Made by a program: the position numbers and the translations under genes. Positions 53,724 to 62,999 of a DNA stretch of 64,000 nt are shown here, one piece after another. The stretch comes from Bacillota bacterium (GTDB lineage Bacteria; Bacillota; Clostridia; Peptostreptococcales; Acidaminobacteraceae): NCBI GenBank assembly GCA_025210655.1, contig JAOARG010000003.1, positions 61,749-125,748 on the forward strand, in the 5' to 3' direction. Below the pieces are notes generated by a model. It was not told where the DNA came from, made no database searches, and saw only the letters and a list, made by a program, of their open reading frames with translations. Positions within the stretch are counted from its first letter, which is position 1. Each line of letters starts with the position of its first letter.

Positions 53724-54084
53724 ATCTTATCTTTGCACCGAAAGGAATTAAACCTAATCTAGCAAATTTAAAATGTTGAAGTCCAAAAGGTATCCCAACA
53801 ACAGTTATACATAAAAATAAACCTGTAATCAAATGTAACACCATAAGTTCCCAACCACAAACAAGTATCCAGATAATATTTAGTAATAGGCCTCCTACTC
53901 CAAAATCTCCAATTTCAATGTCTCTACCAAAGGGCCACAGAACGAAATTCGCAATTTTAAAACACTGTATACCAAAAGGCAAACCAACCACTGTAATACA
54001 TAGTAATAGACCTGCTAAAGCCCACGCGATCGATGAAACTATACCACCAAATATCAACCAAAGAATATTACCTAAAAAATTCAT
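53722..54084 (-). CDS. YccF-domain inner-membrane protein
   Basis: 120 residues from ATG at 54084, because GGGAGG lies inside the longer ORF just before it. Two YccF repeats, each with CITVVGLPFG or CITVVGIPFG flanked by hydrophobic helices (four in all). Function of the family is unknown. Confidence 0.88.
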   Translation of the reverse strand: MNFLGNILWLIFGGIVSSIAWALAGLLLCITVVGLPFGIQCFKIANFVLWPFGRDIEIGDFGVGGLLLNIIWILVCGWELMVLHLITGLFLCITVVGIPFGLQHFKFARLGLIPFGAKIR

Positions 54085-54143
54085 AAGACCTCCCAACATC
54101 TTCTTCCAATAAATTATAAGTAATTATAGCATTCAAAAGAAAA

Positions 54144-54184
54144 AAAAGGCTTAATAATACATTAAGATATTATTAAACCTTTTG
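54144..54184 (-). terminator. terminator after the GltD-like gene
   Basis: Stem AAAAGGTTTAATAATA with a near-perfect complement, then eight U residues on the minus strand. Confidence 0.85.
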
Positions 54185-54192
54185 ATAATTAT

Positions 54193-55425
54193 TTATTTTT
54201 CATCAAAATATTTTTCTATTGCCATTGCTGCTCTCTTAGAAAATGCAGCAGCTTCTACAACTGTTTTTGCACCTGTAACTACATCCCCTGAGGCAAAAAC
54301 TCCATCTCTTGTAGTCCTTCCACATTCATCTGTTACAAGCAGCCCATGTCTTGTTGTAGAAATACCTTCGTTATTTTCTACAATTAAATCCATAGGATTT
54401 TGACTTACTGCTATTAATACCGAATCCGCATCAATAAAATAATCAACAGAATCATCTGTTTCGAATTTAATGGTATCCCCATCTTGAACTTTATTAACTA
54501 AATTATAGTTAACACCTTGCTTATCAATAGATATAGGTGTCTTATAGGTTTCAAATCGAACTCCATCAATTTTAGCAAACTCAATTTCATCTTTTCTAGC
54601 AGGCATTTCGTCAAATCCCTTTCTATAAAGAATCCTCACATCATCTGCACCTTTTCTTATAGCCGTTCTAGCTACATCCATAGCTACATTTCCAGCTCCA
54701 ATTACAACAACCTTCTTACCTAAATCATATACATCAGGATTTTTCAGATAGTTTATTGCATAATGAACATGTCCAAGGCTTTCACCTTTTATTCCTAAGG
54801 CTCTTGGTATCCAAACACCAGTACCAATAAAGATTGCTCCAAAACCATCTCTAAATAAATCTTCAAAAGTTATTCCTTTACCAACCATAATATTCGGTCT
54901 GATTTTTATACCTAAATCCTTCATTTTAGAGGTCAATATATCTAAAATATTTTTATTCAATCTAAAATCAGGAATTCCATATCTCAATACGCCACCAATT
55001 TTATCATGACCATCGAAAATTGTAATGTCATATCCCTTCTTTGCTAATATTATAGCTAGACTAATTCCGGCGGGCCCTCCACCTATTATTGCAACGCTTC
55101 TCTCGCCTTTGCTTAAATTTTCGCATTTCATTCTATTAAGATGGTAATCTGAAATATAATTTTCTATACCACCTATATTTACAGGCTCACCTTTTCTTCC
55201 CAGTACACAGTGTCCTTCACAATGCTTCTCGTGGGGACACACTAATGAACAAATTACAGACAAGGGGTTGTTTTCAAACAACATCTTTCCAGCCTCTTTG
55301 ATTTCTCCATCATTGAACATTTCTATCATTTTCTTTATCGGGGTACTTATTGGACATCCCTTTTCACACAAAGGGTTTTTACACTGCAAACACCTATGTG
55401 CTGATTTTATTACATGATTATTCAT
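54193..55425 (-). CDS. GltD/SudA-like FAD-NAD(P) oxidoreductase
   Basis: 410 residues. The N-terminal Fe-S domain has CLQCKNPLCEKGCPISTPI and CSLVCPHEKHCEGHC. FAD-binding AIIGGGPAGISLAI, NAD(P)-binding VVIGAGNVAMDVARTA, and C-terminal FASGDVVTGAKTVVEAA follow. This resembles the glutamate-synthase small subunit, NfnB or sulfide dehydrogenase subunits. No large GltB-like or NfnA-like partner is adjacent, so its acceptor is unknown. RBS TGGAGG. Confidence 0.9.
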   Translation of the reverse strand: MNNHVIKSAHRCLQCKNPLCEKGCPISTPIKKMIEMFNDGEIKEAGKMLFENNPLSVICSLVCPHEKHCEGHCVLGRKGEPVNIGGIENYISDYHLNRMKCENLSKGERSVAIIGGGPAGISLAIILAKKGYDITIFDGHDKIGGVLRYGIPDFRLNKNILDILTSKMKDLGIKIRPNIMVGKGITFEDLFRDGFGAIFIGTGVWIPRALGIKGESLGHVHYAINYLKNPDVYDLGKKVVVIGAGNVAMDVARTAIRKGADDVRILYRKGFDEMPARKDEIEFAKIDGVRFETYKTPISIDKQGVNYNLVNKVQDGDTIKFETDDSVDYFIDADSVLIAVSQNPMDLIVENNEGISTTRHGLLVTDECGRTTRDGVFASGDVVTGAKTVVEAAAFSKRAAMAIEKYFDEK

Positions 55426-55544
55426 ATCTTTCCTCCATAATTGACATAATATATTGTATTTGGTTTCCCCAAAACCATAATAAACATCTACAATCCCAAC
55501 ATCAATTAATGATTATAGTATCACATGACTAATAATACATCAAC

Positions 55545-56627
55545 TTAATTATTTAACCTTCTATCCACAGACTCTTCAATAACGTTCTTAAAAAAGATAA
55601 CAACTGGTACACCAATTAACATTCCAAGTACACCAGCAAGAGCTCCACCTACTGTTACCGCTGCAATAATCCAAAAAGCATCTACTCCTAATTTATCTCC
55701 TAATATCTTAGGCCCAATTACAAGTCCATCAAGTTGCTGAATAGCAATAATTATTATAAGTACCCATAGTGCTTTTTGTGGAGAAACTATCAAAGTAATT
55801 AATACACAAGGTACCGCACCAATAACTGGTCCAAAATATGGAATCATGTTAGTTACACCCACAATGAATCCAAATGTTGTTGCATTTGGAATTCCTGCAA
55901 CAAGCATAACTGCCCAACATATCAAGCCAATTATTGAAGAGTCAAGAATCTTTCCAACAAAGAAACTTGAAAACACATCATCTGCTGATTTACCAATACT
56001 TACAATATAATCATGCTTATCCTTTCCAGCAAATGCAAGGATCATTCTATTTATTCTATTAACTAAATCTTCCTTACTAATCAACATGTATATAGCTATT
56101 ATGAATGATAAGAAGAATGAAACTATACTTGATGTAAAAACTAGAATCGAGCTTACCATTCCAGTAAGCAGACCTGTCAACATGCTACTAATTTGAGTTA
56201 ATGCAGATTGAAGTGATGTCTTTACTTGATCTAACATTTGACCTGAAAGTTTGATTCCAAATCTTGTTTGCAATTTATCAAGATCAAATATATCCTGAGG
56301 ATTACTATCAGAAAGCAAATTGTTAAAATTAGAAAAACTACTTAGTAAATTTGGTAATATCATATTTACCAGTAGAAATATTGCCCCTATCAAAATAAAC
56401 AAAGTCAATAATATACTTTTCTTCCTAGATAATTTTAACTTTACATTAATAAATCTTACCACCGGATCAACTAAATAGGCTATTGAAAATGCCACAAATA
56501 AAGGTTTTATTGCTTTGTATACCAAATTTCTCAATTCCGGCTTTATTATTACCATTGATACTAATAAAATACCTATTATCATAAGAAATATTTTTCTAAT
56601 GATTTCATTTACTGCTTCTTTGTTCAA
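55545..56627 (-). CDS. AI-2E family membrane protein (YtvI-like)
   Basis: 360 residues, about eight membrane helices. Family segments: VDPVVRFINVKLKLSRKKSILLTLFILIG, a soluble segment (about 95-140), GKILDSSIIGLICW, GVTNMIPYFGPVIGAVP and GPKILGDKLGVDAFWIIAAVTVGGALAGVLGMLIGVPV. The family includes autoinducer-2 exporter-like and Na+/H+ antiporter-like proteins. Start is TTG after GGAGG. Confidence 0.9.
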   Translation of the reverse strand: MNKEAVNEIIRKIFLMIIGILLVSMVIIKPELRNLVYKAIKPLFVAFSIAYLVDPVVRFINVKLKLSRKKSILLTLFILIGAIFLLVNMILPNLLSSFSNFNNLLSDSNPQDIFDLDKLQTRFGIKLSGQMLDQVKTSLQSALTQISSMLTGLLTGMVSSILVFTSSIVSFFLSFIIAIYMLISKEDLVNRINRMILAFAGKDKHDYIVSIGKSADDVFSSFFVGKILDSSIIGLICWAVMLVAGIPNATTFGFIVGVTNMIPYFGPVIGAVPCVLITLIVSPQKALWVLIIIIAIQQLDGLVIGPKILGDKLGVDAFWIIAAVTVGGALAGVLGMLIGVPVVIFFKNVIEESVDRRLNN

Positions 56628-56695
56628 AATAATTCCTCCTAAAAATAAAATAGCATATTAATTATAAAGCTTGGACTAGGGTTAATGTCAAGTCT

Positions 56696-57067
56696 TTAAA
56701 CTTCACTTCTTATAATATTTATAGTATTTCCCTTTTTCCCATCCTTTGAACCGTGTGTATATCCCCTTACATCAAAATATAAGGATAACTCCCTAGCAAA
56801 ATCTCCATATAGCTCGCACCTTCCACGAATGCAGGTAGATAGGTGAACAACGTCTATTTCAGCTTTCTTCATTTTTTCTATTTTTACTTTCAAATTCTCT
56901 AAAGGTTCTTCATTGCATCCCGAACATGTATTTATTGCTGAAATAAGTACATCTTCCTCTGAATACATAGAAAATCCTTCTATTTTATCATTAAATGCTC
57001 TAAAACACCCATTAGATGTGCATTTCTTTGAAACTTCACCACAAATCATCATAGCAATTTTCTTCAA
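56696..57067 (-). CDS. CGGC-domain cysteine-rich protein
   Basis: 123 residues. Cysteine pattern of the CGGC domain: MICGEVSKKCTSNGCFRAFND, CSGC (replacing CGGC), and HLSTCIRGRCELYG. These small proteins are thought to bind metal or Fe-S; the function is unknown. Start is TTG after GGAGG. It points away from the secretion-like operon that begins 275 bp further on. Confidence 0.85.
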   Translation of the reverse strand: MKKIAMMICGEVSKKCTSNGCFRAFNDKIEGFSMYSEEDVLISAINTCSGCNEEPLENLKVKIEKMKKAEIDVVHLSTCIRGRCELYGDFARELSLYFDVRGYTHGSKDGKKGNTINIIRSEV

Positions 57068-57341
57068 TCTTATATCCTCCTAAAATGTAGACAGGTGAAA
57101 AAGTTCAGTTTAAAATTCTTATACCACAATATGTATCTTTATTTCAACTTTGGAAACCAACATATTATAGATAAGAATCAACTGAAAGTTCTTGTTCAGC
57201 GGCTTCCTAAAAATAGTATTTAAATAATGTCTTATCATCAAGTATATAACATCTTATTATTTCTTTCTACTTTAGACTTTTCTTCTAGAATATTCATGCA
57301 AAATAATGGGTATAAATTTGAAAAACAATCAGGAGGTCAAT

Positions 57342-58970
57342 ATGAAAAAAAAGCACTTAAACTACAGTAATATCAAAAACATACCTGTAAAATTTATACC
57401 TATAATGTTCCTCGTATATCTTTCAATTAATATCTTAAGTCTTACACTTCCTCTTGCAATGAAAAAAATATATGGAAGTATCATAGTTTCCAAGTCTGAA
57501 GAATCACTGAGATTCATTATAATATTAGTTCTTGTAGCCCTTTTTTTCGAATCAGTGATGAAACGATTAAAGGATTCTTCAAGTAAATGGATAGCATGTA
57601 AATACGAATATTTCCTTTCTGTATTTCTCATGGAAAAAATGCTCAACTCATTTCCTGAGCTTGTATCCAATAGAAATCATATCAATGATTTGGAAAAATT
57701 CAACTCAGTTCCAAGACTTGCATCCTTTTACTCAACAAGATACTATCAAATTTTTATAGATTTGCCATTTTCTCTATTATTTCTATATTTAATATACGTT
57801 TTTGGTGGACCTATTGTTTTAGTTCCAATTACATTATCATTAGTATACGTTATTCTATTAACTATTATATCTACAAGATATTTTAAGAATAGATCCTCTG
57901 AGCTAGAAAGTAATGACAGCCTTATTAATCAACTTACAGAAACTTTGGAGAAAATCCATTTAGTGAAAGGGGCTGGTATAGAGGAATCTCAGATAACAAA
58001 ATACGAGGAAAAGCTTGAACAATTAACATACTCCACATACATATCTAACAAATACGATGCCATGCCAAGAATATTATCCTCTAATTTTTCTCAAATTAAT
58101 CTTTTTGCAATATTAGTTGTAGGTGGAATATTTGTTAGCTACAATCAAATTACTTTTGGAGCAATAACTGCTTGCGCTATGCTTGGTGGTAGAGCAATAT
58201 CACCTGTAATAAGTATTATGACACAATTTTTTCAAAAGAAAGATATACAATTAATTAATGAAAGAATCGAAGATATAATTAATCTTCCTGAACAATACTC
58301 AGAAGATATTCCACCCTTTCCTGATGATATATCAGGACTAATTGAACTGGTAAACCTAGAGTTTACAAATATTCAAAGTCATAACAAGGAATATATTTCT
58401 TACAAAATCCCTTCTGGGACTTTATTACACATAGATCCATCTGACTTCTTATCTTATAAGGATATTATTCATAAGATTTCTGGTCAAAAAGAATTATCTT
58501 CTGGAAAAGTATTAATAGACAGTCTTGATATAAATTTGTGGGATATGAGCACTTTAAAGGGCAAAATTGAATACTTATCAGAAACAGTAAAACTATATAA
58601 GGGATCTGTCCTTGATAATATAACATATTTTAACAAAAAGAAAATCCAAAATGCTTATACCGCTTCAGCTATAACAGGACTAGATACTATAATTAGTCAG
58701 TTGCCAGAAGGTTTTGAAACTCAGATTGATAGTTTTTCAAGCAACTACATGTCCCCTGCATTTATGCAAAGACTAAACCTTACTAGAGCTTTCGTAGAAA
58801 GACCTAGAATTCTTATATTGGATAGAATCGACGAAAGTATGGATAAAGACACCTTGTCTATTTTTAAGTGGCTTTTAGATAGTTTCAAAGGAACACTTAC
58901 AATAATAATGGTTACCCAAAATGAAGACTTTATTAAGCTTTCAGATCAATCACTAAATATGAAAGGATAA
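57342..58970 (+). CDS. ABC half-transporter with degenerate ATPase domain
   Basis: 542 residues from ATG at 57342 (AGGAGG seven bases upstream). About six membrane helices (residues 15-300) of exporter type, with TETLEKIHLVKGAGIEE as in type I secretion ABC proteins. The nucleotide-binding domain is intact in outline but not in motifs. Walker A is replaced by HIDPSDFLSYKD, the signature LSGGQ by MSPAFMQRL, the Walker B Glu by Arg (ILILDRIDES), and the H-loop His by Gln (VTQNED). It cannot be a normal ATPase. It probably pairs with the second ABC protein of the operon. Confidence 0.88.
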   Translation: MKKKHLNYSNIKNIPVKFIPIMFLVYLSINILSLTLPLAMKKIYGSIIVSKSEESLRFIIILVLVALFFESVMKRLKDSSSKWIACKYEYFLSVFLMEKMLNSFPELVSNRNHINDLEKFNSVPRLASFYSTRYYQIFIDLPFSLLFLYLIYVFGGPIVLVPITLSLVYVILLTIISTRYFKNRSSELESNDSLINQLTETLEKIHLVKGAGIEESQITKYEEKLEQLTYSTYISNKYDAMPRILSSNFSQINLFAILVVGGIFVSYNQITFGAITACAMLGGRAISPVISIMTQFFQKKDIQLINERIEDIINLPEQYSEDIPPFPDDISGLIELVNLEFTNIQSHNKEYISYKIPSGTLLHIDPSDFLSYKDIIHKISGQKELSSGKVLIDSLDINLWDMSTLKGKIEYLSETVKLYKGSVLDNITYFNKKKIQNAYTASAITGLDTIISQLPEGFETQIDSFSSNYMSPAFMQRLNLTRAFVERPRILILDRIDESMDKDTLSIFKWLLDSFKGTLTIIMVTQNEDFIKLSDQSLNMKG

Positions 58971-60337
58971 TGATAATAATGAATGAAGAAAAATTGATTA
59001 CATGGAAAATGCAAACTTCAAAAAAATGGTCTGATATTGAAGATGTCCTTAAAGCAATTAACATCAATTTTATTGATTATGACCACAAAATGCTTGTAGA
59101 ATATTCCCTTCAGTTAAATCAATTAATTGATAAACTTGAAGATAATTTTTCTATTGCCCTAGTTGAAAAAATCAAGTACTTGTTCACACAGATATATGAG
59201 TATGCTGTTGACCATTTCCATAGAGAAGAAATCTTTATGGAACAATATAAATTACCTAATATACATATGCATAAAAATGAACATGAAAGAATTCTTCTTA
59301 TGCTTAGAAATGTAATGGAGGAATTCAGCAAAGGGAAAGTTAATATTGGTCAAAATTTAAAACAGCAAATAATGGAATGGTTAGTGAATCACATTAATCT
59401 CTTTGATTTCAACTATTTCAATATAGACAATTGGAGTAAAAACCTGCAAAATGCGTCTGATTGGAATGAATTGAAGTCAATAATAAATCTAACAGGTATT
59501 AATGTGATAGATTCACAACATAAGATTTTCACCTCAATGGCAATAGAAGTAATAACTAATATTGAAAAAAATCCTACTGAAAAAACAATTAGGGATGAGT
59601 TTAAAAGATTTAAAGACTATGGTGATTTCCACTTTTCAACGGAAGAAAATTTCATAAAAAAATATGAAATAAAAAATACTGAAGAACACAAGGACTTGCA
59701 CGATTTTTTCCTTAACAAACTCGATTCATTCCCTGATGAAATCATTAAGGATATTGATTCACTTGGAGAACTTAAGATTTGGATATTATCTTGGTGGATA
59801 AATCATATAAATATTACAGATAGTGAAACCTTTAAGTACAAAAACTGGGCTTATAAATTAATTGATGATGCCAAAACAATTGATGATGTTTCATTTTTAC
59901 TTCATCTAACAGGCTTCAGTGACATAGATGATGATCATTTAAAATTGATGAAACATACCCTAGAATTTAATAATTATATCCAGTCATTAGATTATGCAGA
60001 ATACAAGGATATTCCAAAAAACTCATTGGAGACCGTATTAAAGTATTTTGATGACCTATACTATATAGCATCAGAACATTTTGATAGGGAACAACATTAT
60101 ATGATATCCATGCGAATTAGGAGTCCTCAAAGACATCTTGAAGAACATAAAAAAATACTTCAGAAACTAAAAGAATTAAAAACAAACTTTCTTGAAGGTC
60201 GACTATTCCTATCTGAAGGAATAAAAACTATGATTCTTGAATGGTGGATTGAGCATACAAATACAGTTGATTTTAACACTTTTGTTAGTGATGTTGATTC
60301 TGATGCAAGTACATATATGGACGGGGGGTGGCGATAA
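58970..60337 (+). CDS. triple-hemerythrin-domain protein
   Basis: 455 residues made of three hemerythrin domains (about 10-150, 160-300, 310-450). Each has the ligand order: YDHK / SQHK / DDHL, then HFHREE / HFSTEE / HFDREQ, then HMHKNEH / EEHKDLH / RHLEEH, then NHINLFD / NHINITD / EHTNTVD. Each therefore should hold a diiron site binding O2 or storing iron. The start overlaps the preceding stop as TAATG; a second in-frame ATG lies at 58979. The following ABC gene starts right after its stop. Confidence 0.93.
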   Translation: MIIMNEEKLITWKMQTSKKWSDIEDVLKAININFIDYDHKMLVEYSLQLNQLIDKLEDNFSIALVEKIKYLFTQIYEYAVDHFHREEIFMEQYKLPNIHMHKNEHERILLMLRNVMEEFSKGKVNIGQNLKQQIMEWLVNHINLFDFNYFNIDNWSKNLQNASDWNELKSIINLTGINVIDSQHKIFTSMAIEVITNIEKNPTEKTIRDEFKRFKDYGDFHFSTEENFIKKYEIKNTEEHKDLHDFFLNKLDSFPDEIIKDIDSLGELKIWILSWWINHINITDSETFKYKNWAYKLIDDAKTIDDVSFLLHLTGFSDIDDDHLKLMKHTLEFNNYIQSLDYAEYKDIPKNSLETVLKYFDDLYYIASEHFDREQHYMISMRIRSPQRHLEEHKKILQKLKELKTNFLEGRLFLSEGIKTMILEWWIEHTNTVDFNTFVSDVDSDASTYMDGGWR

Positions 60338-62470
60338 ATGTCTATGTCATATGCGAGCAAAATGTATAAGGATTTCTACAACACATTCAACCCAGAAACA
60401 CCTGCATCAAAAGCTCTTATCCCCCTTCTTGATGCACTTAACTGGAAAGGGGATAATTCCAGAATAAAGGAAGCTTTAGTGTCCAATCATGATCAAATGG
60501 ATATTGAAGGCCTTATTAGCTCAATGGCAAATTTAAAATTCAAACATATAAAAATAAAACACTTTAAAGCAGTCTCATTAAAGCATAATAGCTTGCCATT
60601 ATTAGTTCTATCTATGGATAAATTATATATACTTTTAAACTTCGATAAAGACCAATCTATGATTTTTGACTGTCAAAATGAGTGTTTCACTAATATGCCC
60701 TTAGATGATATATCTGGAACTGCATACTTTTTTCAGTACGCCGGTGACTTAAAAGACTCATTAATTCATCAACAAAACAACTGGTTTAATAAGTTACTAT
60801 ATCGTTTTTCTTCTTCATTCAAGTCAATAGCATTTACAACTCTATTGATTACACTTATGAACTTAGTAATACCACTCTTTATTATGCTTATATATGGTCA
60901 AATGAATGATTCGGATTCCGTAAGAAAATTACTCATTATTTTTCTAGGTATAGTTGCTTATATATTACTATCCATAGCATTTACCTCAATCAGATCAACA
61001 ATAATTAATTTCGTCAGTACAAGAATGGGATACATTATTTCACAGCAAACTTTTACAAGACTAATGTACCTCGCACCGTCATATACAGAGAATGCTTCTA
61101 TCAACTCTCAAATCAATAGAATAAAGGACTTTGAAAATTTAAAGCGCTTTGTAACAAGTGGAATATTTATCAATATTTTAGAACTTGTTTTTTCCTCCAT
61201 ATATATCATAGCTATTTTTATTATAGCAGGATGGATTGCCATAGTACCTGTTATTACTTTAGTTATAGTTTTTTCACTTGGCCATTTTATGAGACCATTT
61301 CATAAAATAAAAATGGAAAGAAAAGTTGACTCATCATCTGAAAGACAGCAAAATCTTATTGAAATGCTTAAAAATACAACCGATATAAAAATAACGGGTC
61401 AAAAAGATTTTTGGATGGAGAGATTCAAAAAAGCAACCGCTGATAATATATATGATAATTATCAACTTAGTAACTATGTAAGTACAACAAACAATATTTC
61501 CTACTTCATTACAAATGCTTCAGTACTAGTCGTAATATACGGTGGTGTCCATCAAGTATTTAATGGACGAATGAATACTGGAGCACTAATTGGTATACTT
61601 CTATTATACTGGAAAATTCTTTCCTCAATTAGAGGTGCTTTTAGTTTATCCGTACAGGTTAATGGACTTAAAAAAAGCATTAATCAAATAAACAGATTTA
61701 TGAAGTTACCTCAAGATAGTCATTTGTCTACAAACATGACCAACAGTAATAATATTAAAGGCAATGTTAGATTTATAGATGTATCCATAAAGTATAATCA
61801 AAATTCCTCACCAGCATTGATAAATCTCAACTTCAACGCTTTACCTGGAGAAATAGTTTCTTTTGCTGGTCATGATGGAGCTGGCAAATCAACAGTATTA
61901 AAATTGATATTAAATATGTATAAAGCCCAAGGAGGAAGAATTTTATTAGATAATGTTAATATAAAACAACTTGAGCCCCTTTCTCTTCGTCAATCTATAG
62001 GCTATGCACCAGAAAAAGATATAATTTTTGCTACAACTATTAGAGATAATTTCAAATATTATAATCCTAGTATATCAGATGAAAGTATCTTAGATCTTAT
62101 GAATAAGACTGGTCTAATTAAATACATGACTATGTTTAATTATAGTTTAGATACTCATTTTACTGAAGGAGACTTACAAAACTGTTCCCTAGCATTTAAG
62201 AAACTATTCAACTTAACACGACTACTTTCCCGGGATGTAAAATTATATTTGGTTGATGAACCTGAAAATTACTTATCTGATAATGAAGTAAAGAATATAG
62301 TGAAACTCTTCCAGGACATAAGTATGTACAAGAAAGCAACTTTTATTATATCTACAAAGAATAGTTTCATACTTGATAGTAGTTCAAAAGTAATAGAACT
62401 GAATGAAGGAAGAAAACTAAGAAATAACAGCAATAGAAACAGGAGGTATGACAATGAAGAAAAACAATAA
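60338..62470 (+). CDS. ABC exporter with N-terminal C39-like domain and atypical ATPase
   Basis: 710 residues. Residues 1-150 resemble the non-catalytic C39-like domain of LapB/HlyB-type secretion ATPases (LLDALNWKGDNSRIKEAL), without the catalytic Cys. Six membrane helices follow (about 160-440), then an ATPase domain. Walker A GHDGAGKST and Walker B LYLVDEPEN are intact. The signature is GDLQNCSLAFKKL instead of LSGGQ, and the H-loop His is missing (ISTKNS). It is the only one of the two ABC proteins able to bind ATP normally. It starts immediately after the hemerythrin gene. Confidence 0.9.
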   Translation: MSMSYASKMYKDFYNTFNPETPASKALIPLLDALNWKGDNSRIKEALVSNHDQMDIEGLISSMANLKFKHIKIKHFKAVSLKHNSLPLLVLSMDKLYILLNFDKDQSMIFDCQNECFTNMPLDDISGTAYFFQYAGDLKDSLIHQQNNWFNKLLYRFSSSFKSIAFTTLLITLMNLVIPLFIMLIYGQMNDSDSVRKLLIIFLGIVAYILLSIAFTSIRSTIINFVSTRMGYIISQQTFTRLMYLAPSYTENASINSQINRIKDFENLKRFVTSGIFINILELVFSSIYIIAIFIIAGWIAIVPVITLVIVFSLGHFMRPFHKIKMERKVDSSSERQQNLIEMLKNTTDIKITGQKDFWMERFKKATADNIYDNYQLSNYVSTTNNISYFITNASVLVVIYGGVHQVFNGRMNTGALIGILLLYWKILSSIRGAFSLSVQVNGLKKSINQINRFMKLPQDSHLSTNMTNSNNIKGNVRFIDVSIKYNQNSSPALINLNFNALPGEIVSFAGHDGAGKSTVLKLILNMYKAQGGRILLDNVNIKQLEPLSLRQSIGYAPEKDIIFATTIRDNFKYYNPSISDESILDLMNKTGLIKYMTMFNYSLDTHFTEGDLQNCSLAFKKLFNLTRLLSRDVKLYLVDEPENYLSDNEVKNIVKLFQDISMYKKATFIISTKNSFILDSSSKVIELNEGRKLRNNSNRNRRYDNEEKQ

Positions 62471-62984
62471 TCTCAAATTCCTTTCCAGATCAATACTTTT
62501 TGAAGAACAAGGAATTCCTAATATATATAAAATATCTATACTCGCTGTTACAATCATGATTATTTCTTTTATTATTTGGTCTAGTCAAGTAATAATTAAC
62601 GAAAAAATCACTGTAAATGGATATGCTGAAAAAGATTTATTTGTAGATATAGGTTATGATTTTATTGCTTTAGTTCCCTCTAGAAATATTTCAGAAGTAA
62701 GACAAAATAACAGTGTATTTTTAAGTATTTCTGGGATAACAAATAAAAACAAAATATCTGCATATGTATCAAAAATAGATAAAAAACCAATAAGAGATAG
62801 TTATGGAAAAACTTATTACAAAGTAACCATAACACCTGCAATAACAGATACAGAAAAAGAAAAATTAAAATTAATCATTCTAGACAGGATGGAAACAAGT
62901 AGCGAGATAGTTTTAAGAGAAAAAACACTACTCCAGTATCTACTGGGCCCTCTTTGGGATGCAAGAGTTAATACAATTTACTAG
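62454..62984 (+). CDS. short HlyD-like membrane-fusion protein
   Basis: 176 residues from ATG at 62454, seven bases after GGAGG, overlapping the ABC gene by 17 bp. One N-terminal membrane helix (about 25-47) follows RSILFEEQGIPNIYKISI, which resembles the cytoplasmic start of LapC/HlyD adaptors. The rest is a beta-rich extracellular part (VNGYAEKDLFVDIGYDFIALVPSRNISEVRQNNSVFL; GKTYYKVTITPAITD). The long coiled-coil hairpin of true HlyD proteins is absent, and the protein is less than half their usual length. Confidence 0.82.
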   Translation: MKKNNNLKFLSRSILFEEQGIPNIYKISILAVTIMIISFIIWSSQVIINEKITVNGYAEKDLFVDIGYDFIALVPSRNISEVRQNNSVFLSISGITNKNKISAYVSKIDKKPIRDSYGKTYYKVTITPAITDTEKEKLKLIILDRMETSSEIVLREKTLLQYLLGPLWDARVNTIY

Positions 62985-62999
62985 AAAGGAGCTAATTGT

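Noticed and set aside
57306..57341. Upstream start of the first ABC gene
   Set aside because: The earlier ATG has no RBS; the ATG at 57342 follows AGGAGG at normal spacing.
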